Origin: Streptococcus ovis DSM 16829 | Lineage (GTDB): Bacteria; Bacillota; Bacilli; Lactobacillales; Streptococcaceae | Direction of reading: 5' to 3' | NCBI RefSeq assembly: GCF_000380125.1 | Contig: NZ_KB904582.1 | Location: forward strand, 1-33,871 | Length of the DNA stretch: 33,871 nucleotides | Part shown: positions 1 to 6,663 of the stretch, in pieces | Numbering within the stretch: the stretch's first letter is position 1 | Layout of the letters: every line of letters begins with the position of its first letter | Made by a program: the position numbers and the translations under genes | Notes under the pieces: model-generated | The model's input: the letters and a program-made list of their open reading frames with translations, nothing else | What the model was told of the DNA's origin: nothing | Databases searched by the model: none

Positions 1-39
1 CTATCAGGCGAACTTTCTGTTAATCAAGCTACTAAATGA
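1..39 (+). CDS. hsdS: HsdS, type I restriction specificity subunit, last 12 codons only
   Basis: Reading from base 1 gives L-S-G-E-L-S-V-N-Q-A-T-K then TGA at 37-39. The same ending closes the inverted cassette at 1615-2246, where it follows L-L-P-K-L, a common end of HsdS proteins. The rest lies left of the window. This is probably the expressed specificity gene, with hsdM upstream, but neither can be seen. Confidence 0.75.
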   Translation, partial: LSGELSVNQATK

Positions 40-46
40 TGATTTA
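1..46 (+). repeat. Inverted repeat, copy A (hsdS 3' end plus recombination core)
   Basis: Bases 1-46 are the exact reverse complement of 1608-1653. The identity may continue left of base 1. The repeat covers the last hsdS codons, the stop, and a pseudo-palindromic core at 33-46 (TAAAT-GATG-ATTTA). Identity stops sharply after base 46, as expected for a crossover boundary. Confidence 0.9.
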
Positions 47-93
47 CCGCTCACCTTATCTGTACTACAATGTAACTGAAAGGCAGGTAAGGT

Positions 94-1080
94 ATGAAGG
101 ATAAAATAATCACACAGGTAGTTAATATTATGGCAGAACAGCTGACAATGGAGCAATTAGAGCAATTAGAGAGAGTGTTAGCGGCTAACTTGGCTAATGT
201 TGTAATGACGGAGAATGTTTCAAAGGTTGATGAAACATCTAACCCCAAATTATTGCACCTTTTTATCTCTGCCAAGAGGATTGAGGGGTGCAGTGAAAAG
301 TCATTAAAATACTATAAAATGGTTATTGAGAAAATGGTAGCCGAGTTGGATAAACCAATCAGGCAGATAAGCACCAGTGATTTAAGAACTTATCTTGCCA
401 ACTACCAAAAAGAACGCCAATCTAGCAAAGTAACGATTGATAACATGCGACGTATTTTTAGTAGTTTCTTTAGCTGGCTAGAAGATGAAGATTACATTTT
501 AAAAAGCCCAGTGAGACGTATTCACAAGATTAAGACGGATAAGGTTATCAAGGAAACGCTATCGGATGAAAGTCTAGAGCTGCTTAGAGATACTTGCGAC
601 AATATTCGTGACTTAGCCATGATTGATTTGCTTGCTTCAACTGGCATGCGTGTTGGAGAGCTGGTTCGACTTAATCGTGAGGACATCAACTTTCATGAGC
701 GTGAGTGTTTGGTGTTTGGTAAAGGAAATAGCGAGCGGATTGTTTATTTTGATGCAAGAACAAAGATACACTTAATCAATTATCTCGATAGTCGGAAAGA
801 TGACAGCTCTGCACTCTTTGTGTCATTAGCTTATCCCTACGACCGATTGATGATAGGTGGTGTTGAGACGAGATTGAGAGAGATTGGAAAACGGGCTAAC
901 CTTCAAAAAGTTCACCCACATAAATTCAGACGAACACTAGCAACAAGAGCAATAGATAAAGGCATGCCCATCGAGCAAGTTCAGCACTTACTAGGTCATG
1001 TCAAGATAGACACGACTATGCACTATGCCATGGTCAACCAAGCGAATGTCAAAAATTCGCATCGTAAATACATAGGATAA
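94..1080 (+). CDS. Tyrosine recombinase (XerC/CreX-like), probable hsdS invertase
   Basis: A 328-residue site-specific tyrosine recombinase. An N-terminal SAM-like core-binding domain (about residues 50-135) precedes the catalytic domain (about 155-320). The catalytic set is readable: R186 in S-T-G-M-R-V-G-E, K210 in F-G-K-G, H276 and R279 in H-K-F-R, H302 in L-L-G-H, and nucleophile Y311. Nothing essential is missing. ATG 94 follows AGGTAAGG; ATG 130 is a weaker alternative. It lies between two hsdS genes, as CreX/PsrA-type invertases do in the variable type I loci of pneumococcus and other Firmicutes, and hsdS' follows after 13 bp. Its likely substrates are the inverted repeats around it. 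It might instead be the integrase of the island, but it sits 8 kb from the att site. Confidence 0.88.
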   Translation: MKDKIITQVVNIMAEQLTMEQLEQLERVLAANLANVVMTENVSKVDETSNPKLLHLFISAKRIEGCSEKSLKYYKMVIEKMVAELDKPIRQISTSDLRTYLANYQKERQSSKVTIDNMRRIFSSFFSWLEDEDYILKSPVRRIHKIKTDKVIKETLSDESLELLRDTCDNIRDLAMIDLLASTGMRVGELVRLNREDINFHERECLVFGKGNSERIVYFDARTKIHLINYLDSRKDDSSALFVSLAYPYDRLMIGGVETRLREIGKRANLQKVHPHKFRRTLATRAIDKGMPIEQVQHLLGHVKIDTTMHYAMVNQANVKNSHRKYIG

Positions 1081-1093
1081 GGAGGAGTGACAA

Positions 1094-1630
1094 TTGAACG
1101 ATTGGAAATGGGTAAAGCTTTCAGAAATCATAGATTTTAATCCAAAAGAACGGTTGCTTAAGGGAAGCATTTCTAAAAAAATAGCAATGGAAAAAATAGA
1201 ACCATTCACTCGTGATATTTCTGAGTTTGAGAGATTAGAATTTAAAGGAGGTACAAAATTTAGAAATGGCGATACTTTAATAGCCCGTATTACGCCCAGT
1301 CTTGAAAATGGGAAAACAGCTAAGGTAAACTTACTGGATGAAGATGAAATAGGGTTTGGTTCAACAGAATTTATCGTAGCAAGAGCCAAAAAAGGTATTA
1401 GTGATGAAAATTTTGTTTATTATCTAATGCTTGACCCAAAGGTTAGAGAGGTTGCTATCAAATCAATGGTAGGAACTTCTGGAAGACAAAGAGTTCAGCT
1501 AGATGTTGTTAAGAATTATGAAATTCTATGTCCTCCATTAGAGGAGCAAATTCAAATTGGCAGAATTTTGAGTGTAATTGATGATAAAATTGAAAATAAT
1601 AAAAAGATAAATCATCATTTAGTAGCTTGA
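1094..1630 (+). CDS. hsdS: Half HsdS: first target-recognition domain plus central spacer
   Basis: A 178-residue protein with the start M-N-D-W-K-W-V-K-L typical of HsdS, one target-recognition domain (including T-L-I-A-R-I-T-P-S-L and G-F-G-S-T-E-F), then the helical spacer P-P-L-E-E-Q-I ... I-N-H-H-L. A normal HsdS has two such halves and 380-420 residues. The frame stops at TGA 1628-1630, inside the inverted repeat, giving L-V-A after I-N-H-H-L. The TTG start at 1094 has GGAGG eight bases upstream. Inverting 1605-2246 would replace the ending with L-E-Q-A-R-L-L-Y-K-N and a second domain. As it stands it is a silent half, or a short HsdS acting as a dimer; half-size HsdS variants of EcoR124I/EcoDXXI are known to work that way. 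Confidence 0.88.
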   Translation: MNDWKWVKLSEIIDFNPKERLLKGSISKKIAMEKIEPFTRDISEFERLEFKGGTKFRNGDTLIARITPSLENGKTAKVNLLDEDEIGFGSTEFIVARAKKGISDENFVYYLMLDPKVREVAIKSMVGTSGRQRVQLDVVKNYEILCPPLEEQIQIGRILSVIDDKIENNKKINHHLVA

Positions 1631-1653
1631 TTAACAGAAAGTTCGCCTGATAG
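1605..1653 (-). repeat. Inverted repeat, copy B (serves two possible inversions)
   Basis: Bases 1608-1653 mirror 1-46, and bases 1605-1621 mirror 2230-2246. The two relationships overlap on the core TAAAT-CATC-ATTTA (1608-1621), so this one site could recombine with either neighbour. Confidence 0.88.
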
Positions 1654-2246
1654 GAGTTTTGGCAAGAGGCAATCCCTTAACTCGGATAACTTTTGAATTT
1701 CAGCATTATTATTAAATATTAAATTAAATAATGGTTGCACTGTTTTATGGAAGTCAACTAAAAATTGATCTTTTATTGGAAGAATAACTTTGAAGCTATC
1801 GAAATCAGATTTTGAAATATTTATATAAACTGTTCCCGAACCAAGATTAGCATAGTAATCAAAAAGGTCTTCCAAAGCGAAAAATAAATATTCATCAAAG
1901 ATATTAGAAATTGGTTTTGCACTACCTGTTCCTCGACCAATAGCATATTCTTTAAATATTTTTGTTGTTAAACCAATAGTTGCTCTCACACCAAACACAT
2001 ATTCTCCAGGTCTAGCTATTTTTCTAGGATCAGATGTCCATTTTGAGGGTGAAATACTGTTTCTGAAGTCTGTAGCTCCATTTAATAACGGCAAACCAAT
2101 CTTGTCATCATTATAAGTCTCACCCTTAGGAGATTGTCCCATCGTAATTCTAGCAATATCTGAAAGATTTTGATATTTAGTGTCATTAGACGATATTAAA
2201 TTTTTATAAAGCAATCTAGCTTGCTCAAGTAAATGATGATTTATCT
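1615..2246 (-). pseudogene. hsdS: Silent 3' half of hsdS (second target-recognition domain), inverted cassette
   Basis: Read from 2246 leftward the frame starts inside the repeat (I-N-H-H-L-L-E-Q-A-R-L-L-Y-K-N), carries one target-recognition domain with a conserved beginning (I-T-M-G-Q-S-P-K-G), and ends with the conserved HsdS C-terminus and TGA at 1617-1615. It has no plausible start codon of its own: a TTG at 2214 opens 199 residues but has no ribosome site and falls inside the conserved linker. It is therefore a storage cassette that becomes expressed only when inverted next to 1094-1604 or exchanged into the upstream hsdS. It is intact, with no frameshift or internal stop, which argues for recent use. 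Confidence 0.85.
2230..2246 (+). repeat. Inverted repeat, copy C (linker end of the hsdS cassette)
   Basis: The exact 17-bp reverse complement of 1605-1621. It contains the third copy of the core, TAAAT-GATG-ATTTA, at 2230-2243. Only 34 bp separate it from the start codon of the next gene. Confidence 0.9.
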
Positions 2247-2280
2247 GTCATCTTAACTATATTTTAAAGGATATTGAAAA

Positions 2281-3108
2281 ATGAAAGTAAGTATTTTTGA
2301 TAAGGATATTTTAAAACAGTTTTCTAATATATGTGCTACGATTACTGCAATTTTATCGGCCGTATTGATTTTTCTTGATATTCCTAATAAATGGAGGCTT
2401 ACTTCTGGCGTTGTATACGTTGCATTTCTCTGTGTCATTTATATCTTTTTATGGAGAAGGGCAAATAGATTGAGACAAGTCAATATTAAAATAGGTGTTA
2501 CAACCCTTATTGTAAAATCAGGCGATATTTTTGAAGAAGATGGTCTGAAAGCGATTGCTTTTAATGAATATTTTGATACGACAGTTGATGATAAAATAAT
2601 TGCTAAAAAATCTTTGAACGGACAGTTTATTTTGAATCATATTGATGATGTTGCTAAATTAAATTCCGATATTGAAAGTGATGATGATTTAAAAAATAGT
2701 ATTGTAGAGAAGGAAGTAAAGCGAAAGCAAGGAAAAATGACTCAATATAAGTTAGGAAGTTCCATTTTGATAAATGATGAATATATTTTAACTGCTTTTA
2801 GCCGATTTAATAAAAATAATCAAGCAGAACTGACAATTCAGGAATATGTCAATTTTCTTTTAACGTTTTGGAATGAGATTAATAGATTGTATGCTCAAAG
2901 GTCAGTTACAGTTCCAGTATTTGGCTCGGGAATAACGAGATTTAAAAATGGTTTTGAAGATATTGATATTAATGAGCTACTGCGTATCATGATTTGGACT
3001 TTCAAAGTCAGCAAAATAAAGTTTGCGTACCCTGCAAAATTAACTATTATTGTGCATAATGATTTACTCAATCAGGTAAATCTATATAAATTAAAGGAGA
3101 ATGAATAA
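2281..3108 (+). CDS. thsA: Thoeris ThsA-like effector: two transmembrane helices plus macro domain (DUF6430 type)
   Basis: A 275-residue protein. Two hydrophobic helices lie at about residues 14-33 and 42-58, followed by a basic turn (W-R-R-A-N-R-L-R) and a soluble domain to the end. That domain has macro/DUF6430 hallmarks: G-D-I-F near 81-84, A-I-A-F-N-E-Y-F-D-T at 91-100, and a nucleotide-loop-like V-P-V-F-G-S-G at 211-217. In type II Thoeris, a TM-macro ThsA senses an ADP-ribose-derived signal made by a TIR partner (reported as histidine-ADP-ribose) and damages the membrane to abort phage infection. The TIR gene overlaps by one base, which supports the call. AAAGGA precedes ATG 2281. The gene is visibly AT-richer than hsdR. 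No promoter of its own is convincing. Family assignment is from memory of motifs. Confidence 0.72.
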   Translation: MKVSIFDKDILKQFSNICATITAILSAVLIFLDIPNKWRLTSGVVYVAFLCVIYIFLWRRANRLRQVNIKIGVTTLIVKSGDIFEEDGLKAIAFNEYFDTTVDDKIIAKKSLNGQFILNHIDDVAKLNSDIESDDDLKNSIVEKEVKRKQGKMTQYKLGSSILINDEYILTAFSRFNKNNQAELTIQEYVNFLLTFWNEINRLYAQRSVTVPVFGSGITRFKNGFEDIDINELLRIMIWTFKVSKIKFAYPAKLTIIVHNDLLNQVNLYKLKENE

Positions 3109-3608
3109 TGGCTTATCGGAATAAAACTTATGTTGCTTTTGATGGTGATAATGATATGCGTTACTATCAACTAATGAAAGCTTGGAAACAAAGTGATAAC
3201 ACAGCGTTTAATTTCTATGATGCTCATGACATTAATAGAGCTAGAGATTCTAGCCAGGAAGAATCCATTAAACGGCAACTTCGTGAAAGAATGACTAATA
3301 GCAAGGTTTTTATCTTATTAATTGGTGAGAACACCAAGTATTTAAGAAAGTTTGTAAAGTGGGAAATTGAGCTTGCCATTAAGAAAGGCTTACCAATTAT
3401 CTGTGTTAATCTAAATAAAAGCAAACAAAGGGATAACTATTGTCCATCAAGTTTAGATGGTCAACTGGCTATATTTATCCCTTTTGGAAATAAAATTATG
3501 CAGTATGCTCTTGAAAACTGGCCTCCTTCGCATGAACAATACCTTAAAAAAGGGGAAGCGGGTTCTTATTTTTATAAAGATACAGTATATAAACAATTAG
3601 GATATTAA
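3108..3608 (+). CDS. thsB: Thoeris ThsB-like TIR-domain protein (DUF1863)
   Basis: A 166-residue single-domain protein. It opens with K-T-Y-V-A-F-D-G-D-N-D (first strand and loop), then F-N-F-Y-D-A-H-D-I-N-R-A-R-D, a strand V-F-I-L-L-I-G-E-N-T near 67-76, and K-W-E-I-E-L-A-I at 84-91, where E86 or E88 would be the catalytic glutamate of a NAD-using TIR enzyme. I-I-C-V-N-L-N (97-103) forms the next strand. This order matches the ThsB family rather than STING- or CapP-type TIRs. ThsB detects phage and makes the nucleotide signal that triggers ThsA. The start ATG shares a base with the thsA stop (TAATG), so the two are translationally coupled, with GGAG just upstream. hsdR starts 27 bp later, so the pair is inserted in the restriction operon. 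Confidence 0.8.
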   Translation: MAYRNKTYVAFDGDNDMRYYQLMKAWKQSDNTAFNFYDAHDINRARDSSQEESIKRQLRERMTNSKVFILLIGENTKYLRKFVKWEIELAIKKGLPIICVNLNKSKQRDNYCPSSLDGQLAIFIPFGNKIMQYALENWPPSHEQYLKKGEAGSYFYKDTVYKQLGY

Positions 3609-3635
3609 ATTTAGAATTTATTGGGAGATATACTT

Positions 3636-6600
3636 ATGGGATTCACCGAAAACAACTACGAAAATGCAGTTATGGAGCTTTTTCGTGATAGTTTAGGGTA
3701 TTCATCTTTTTATGGTCCTGATGTCGGGAGGGACTACCGCGATAGTCTTTTTCGTGATGTGCTTTATGTAGCCTTGGAGAAACTAAATCCCTACTTACCG
3801 AGCTCTGCTATTGATTTTGCTATCAATAAGTTGCGTGATTTTGAGAGCGGCACACTGTTGCAGAAAAATAAAACTTTCATGGATTATCTCCAAAATGGGG
3901 TGCCTGTCACTTATGTTAAAAATGGCGAAGAGGTTTCGGACATTGCTTACCTCGTTGACTATGATAATACTGACGCTAATAGCTTTATTGTCGCTAATCA
4001 ATGGACAATCGAGGAACATAGTGAGAAACGACCAGACATTATTGTTTTTCTCAATGGTCTACCTATTGTGGTCTTTGAGTTGAAAAGCCCGTCACGTGAG
4101 GAAACGGAAGTTTCAGAAGCTTACAGTCAGCTCCGCAACTACATGAAGGAAATTCCATCTTTATTTTATTACAATGCCTTTTTGGTCATGAGTGACATGG
4201 CAACATCAAAGGCAGGGACTATCACAGCTGGTGAAGATCGTTTCATGGAGTGGAAGACGACTGATGGCAATTATGAGGATACACAGTTAGCAAACTTTAC
4301 AACCTTGATTGAAGGCATATTTGCCAAAGAACGTTTGTTGGATATCCTTAAAAACTTTATCTGTTTTTCAGGTGATGCCAAAATTTTAGCAGCTTATCAT
4401 CAGTATTTTGCCGTGAAAAAAGCAGTTCGTTCTACCTTAAAAGCTACGCAGACTGACGGGCGTGGTGGTGTCTTCTGGCATACGCAAGGCAGCGGCAAGT
4501 CCCTTTCGATGGTTTTCTATGCTCATTTGTTAGATAAGATATTACGGTCGCCAACAATCGTTGTCCTGACGGATAGAAATGATTTAGATAATCAGTTGTT
4601 TAAGCAATTTGACCGCTGTTCTCAATTTTTACGCCAAACACCAGTACAAGCGACAAGTCGTAAACATCTTAAAGAACTATTATCTGGTAGGCAAGCGAAC
4701 GGGATTATTTTCACAACCATGCAGAAGTTTGAAGAATCATCGGAAGCCTTGTCAGAACGACATAATATCGTCGTTATGGCTGACGAGGCACATCGTGGTC
4801 AGTATGGTTTAGAAGAAAAGATTGATCCCGCAACTGGTAAGTTTAAAATCGGGACAGCGCGCATCATCCGTGATAATCTCCCCAATGCGACCTATGTTGG
4901 TTTCACTGGAACACCTATTTCAAGTAAAGACAAATCAACAACAGAAGTATTTGGGGATTATATCGATATTTATGATATGACACAGGCTGTTGAGGACGGT
5001 GCAACTAGACCTGTCTACTATGAGAGTCGTGTCATACATCTCAACCTTGATGAAAAAATCTTGCAGGAGATTGATGCCGAATATGACGTGTTGGCAGAGC
5101 AATCCGAAGATTCTGCCATCAATAGGAGTAAAAGAGAACTTAGTCGACTGGATAGTGTTTTAGGTGCTGACCAGACCATTTCGGCGCTAGTGACAGATAT
5201 TATCACCCACTACGAAGATAATCGTGAAAATGAATTGACGGGGAAGGCGATGATTGTCGCATATTCGAGACCTATTGCGATGAAGATTTATCATAAGATA
5301 CTTGACTTGCGTCCTGATTGGGGTGATAAGGTTGGTGTTGTGATGACTTCTAGTAACAAAGATCCCGAAGAATGGCATGATCTTATAGGCAATAAAAAGC
5401 ATAAAGAAAAACTGGCTAAAAAATTTAAGGATGATAATAGTCCTTTCAAGATTGCTATCGTTGTTGATATGTGGCTAACTGGTTTTGATGTTCCAAGTCT
5501 TGCGACCATGTATGTCTATAAGCCGATGTCTGGTCATAATCTCATGCAGGCTATTGCGCGTGTTAACCGTGTCTATAAGGATAAAGAAGGTGGTTTGGTC
5601 GTTGATTATGTTGGTATCGCCTCAGCTTTAAAACAAGCTATGAACGATTATACCAATCGCGATAAAGGCAATTTTGGAGACACCAATATTGCTGCAACAG
5701 CTTACCCTAAATTTCAAGAAAAGCTTGAAGTTTGTCAAGATATGTTCTTTGGCTTTGATTACACCGCTTTTAAAGATGAAAATGCAACGAATCTGATGCG
5801 TGCTAATGTCATCACGGGTGGTGTCAACTTTATCACTAGTAGAGACAAGGATAAGGAGAGTTTTTTACGGGAGGCTACTCTCTTAAAGCAAGCCCTGCAG
5901 CTCTGTCGTTCCTTACTAACGCCAGAGGAACGCTATGAAGCAGCTTATTTTGAAGCTGTTCGAACAATATTAACGCGTATTGTTAATCCTCGAAAACCTC
6001 TATCGGTCAAAGAAATTAATGCTAAAATCAGTGAGTTGCTAAAATCAAGTATTAAGAGCGAAGATGTTATCAATCTATTTGCGGATTCTGAAAGAGATTT
6101 TTCATTGTTTGATCCTAAATTCTTGGACGAAATTGCAAAGATGAAAGAAAGGAACATTGCGGTTGAATTGTTGAAGAGGTTGATAAGAGAACAAGTTCAT
6201 ATTTATAAGCGAACAAATGTTGTTCAATCTGAGAAATTTTCAGAGATGCTTTCCAGAGCTATGAAAGCCTACTTAAATGGTATGTTGACAAATGAGGAAG
6301 TTATCGAAGAATTAAAACGCATGGCGTCGGAAATGCAAGCAGCAAGTGATGAAGGAAATGAACTAGGACTTAGTCCAGAGGAAATAGCTTTTTATGATGC
6401 GATTACCAAACCTGCTGCTGTTAAAGATTTTTATGATAATGACCAGTTAGTTGCCCTGACGCGGGAGCTGACAAACGAATTGCGGAGAAGTCGCACGATT
6501 GATTGGCAGAAAAAGGAATCTGCTCGCGCTAATATGCGACGGATCGTTAAGAGACTTTTGAGAAAATACAAGTATCCTCCAGAGGGGCTTGAAGATGCCT

Positions 6601-6644
6601 TGTCAACAGTTATCACACAATGTGAGTTATGGGCGGATAGTTAA
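3636..6644 (+). CDS. hsdR: HsdR, type I restriction endonuclease motor subunit
   Basis: A 1002-residue protein. The N-terminal nuclease domain has R-P-D-I-I-V-F and F-E-L-K (D134, E148, K150), a PD-(D/E)XK centre. The SF2 translocase follows: Walker A T-Q-G-S-G-K-S (K288), A-D-E-A-H at about 382-386, T-G-T-P, and Q-A-I-A-R-V-N-R as motif VI near 620-630. The C-terminal part is helical and would contact HsdM/HsdS. ATG 3636 is chosen over the in-frame TTG at 3621 because GGGAGA lies seven bases before it and the protein then begins M-G-F-T-E-N. The enzyme pulls DNA past the complex and cuts it when unmethylated. Intact and normal in length. Its partner HsdM is not in the window. Confidence 0.95.
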   Translation: MGFTENNYENAVMELFRDSLGYSSFYGPDVGRDYRDSLFRDVLYVALEKLNPYLPSSAIDFAINKLRDFESGTLLQKNKTFMDYLQNGVPVTYVKNGEEVSDIAYLVDYDNTDANSFIVANQWTIEEHSEKRPDIIVFLNGLPIVVFELKSPSREETEVSEAYSQLRNYMKEIPSLFYYNAFLVMSDMATSKAGTITAGEDRFMEWKTTDGNYEDTQLANFTTLIEGIFAKERLLDILKNFICFSGDAKILAAYHQYFAVKKAVRSTLKATQTDGRGGVFWHTQGSGKSLSMVFYAHLLDKILRSPTIVVLTDRNDLDNQLFKQFDRCSQFLRQTPVQATSRKHLKELLSGRQANGIIFTTMQKFEESSEALSERHNIVVMADEAHRGQYGLEEKIDPATGKFKIGTARIIRDNLPNATYVGFTGTPISSKDKSTTEVFGDYIDIYDMTQAVEDGATRPVYYESRVIHLNLDEKILQEIDAEYDVLAEQSEDSAINRSKRELSRLDSVLGADQTISALVTDIITHYEDNRENELTGKAMIVAYSRPIAMKIYHKILDLRPDWGDKVGVVMTSSNKDPEEWHDLIGNKKHKEKLAKKFKDDNSPFKIAIVVDMWLTGFDVPSLATMYVYKPMSGHNLMQAIARVNRVYKDKEGGLVVDYVGIASALKQAMNDYTNRDKGNFGDTNIAATAYPKFQEKLEVCQDMFFGFDYTAFKDENATNLMRANVITGGVNFITSRDKDKESFLREATLLKQALQLCRSLLTPEERYEAAYFEAVRTILTRIVNPRKPLSVKEINAKISELLKSSIKSEDVINLFADSERDFSLFDPKFLDEIAKMKERNIAVELLKRLIREQVHIYKRTNVVQSEKFSEMLSRAMKAYLNGMLTNEEVIEELKRMASEMQAASDEGNELGLSPEEIAFYDAITKPAAVKDFYDNDQLVALTRELTNELRRSRTIDWQKKESARANMRRIVKRLLRKYKYPPEGLEDALSTVITQCELWADS

Positions 6645-6663
6645 TAGAATTCAGGAGAAATAC

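Larger units (their letters stand above)
1605..2246. other. Predicted invertible DNA segment carrying the 3' half of hsdS
   Basis: A 17-bp perfect inverted repeat (AGATAAATCATCATTTA at 1605-1621; its reverse complement at 2230-2246) flanks a 608-bp segment. The repeat encodes I-N-H-H-L at the boundary between the two HsdS halves. Inversion joins codon 176 of the + strand half to a minus-strand frame beginning L-E-Q-A-R and running without a stop to S-G-E-L-S-V-N-Q-A-T-K, a 380-residue HsdS. Both frames and both repeats were read directly; that the switch occurs in vivo is inferred. Confidence 0.85.

Noticed and set aside
94-1080. The tyrosine recombinase as the island's own integrase
   Set aside because: Its position between hsdS halves with inverted repeats fits an invertase, and it is 8 kb from the att junction; kept only as an alternative.
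991-1389. 132-codon minus-strand frame over the recombinase end and hsdS'
   Set aside because: It is antisense to two well-supported genes, with no family resemblance.
3621-3635. TTG start of hsdR five codons upstream
   Set aside because: The purine-rich ribosome site lies inside it and correctly spaced for ATG 3636.
6589-6663. Upstream start of the AlbA_2 gene overlapping hsdR
   Set aside because: The first 25 codons shadow the hsdR 3' end; AGGAG and the conserved protein start point to ATG 6664.
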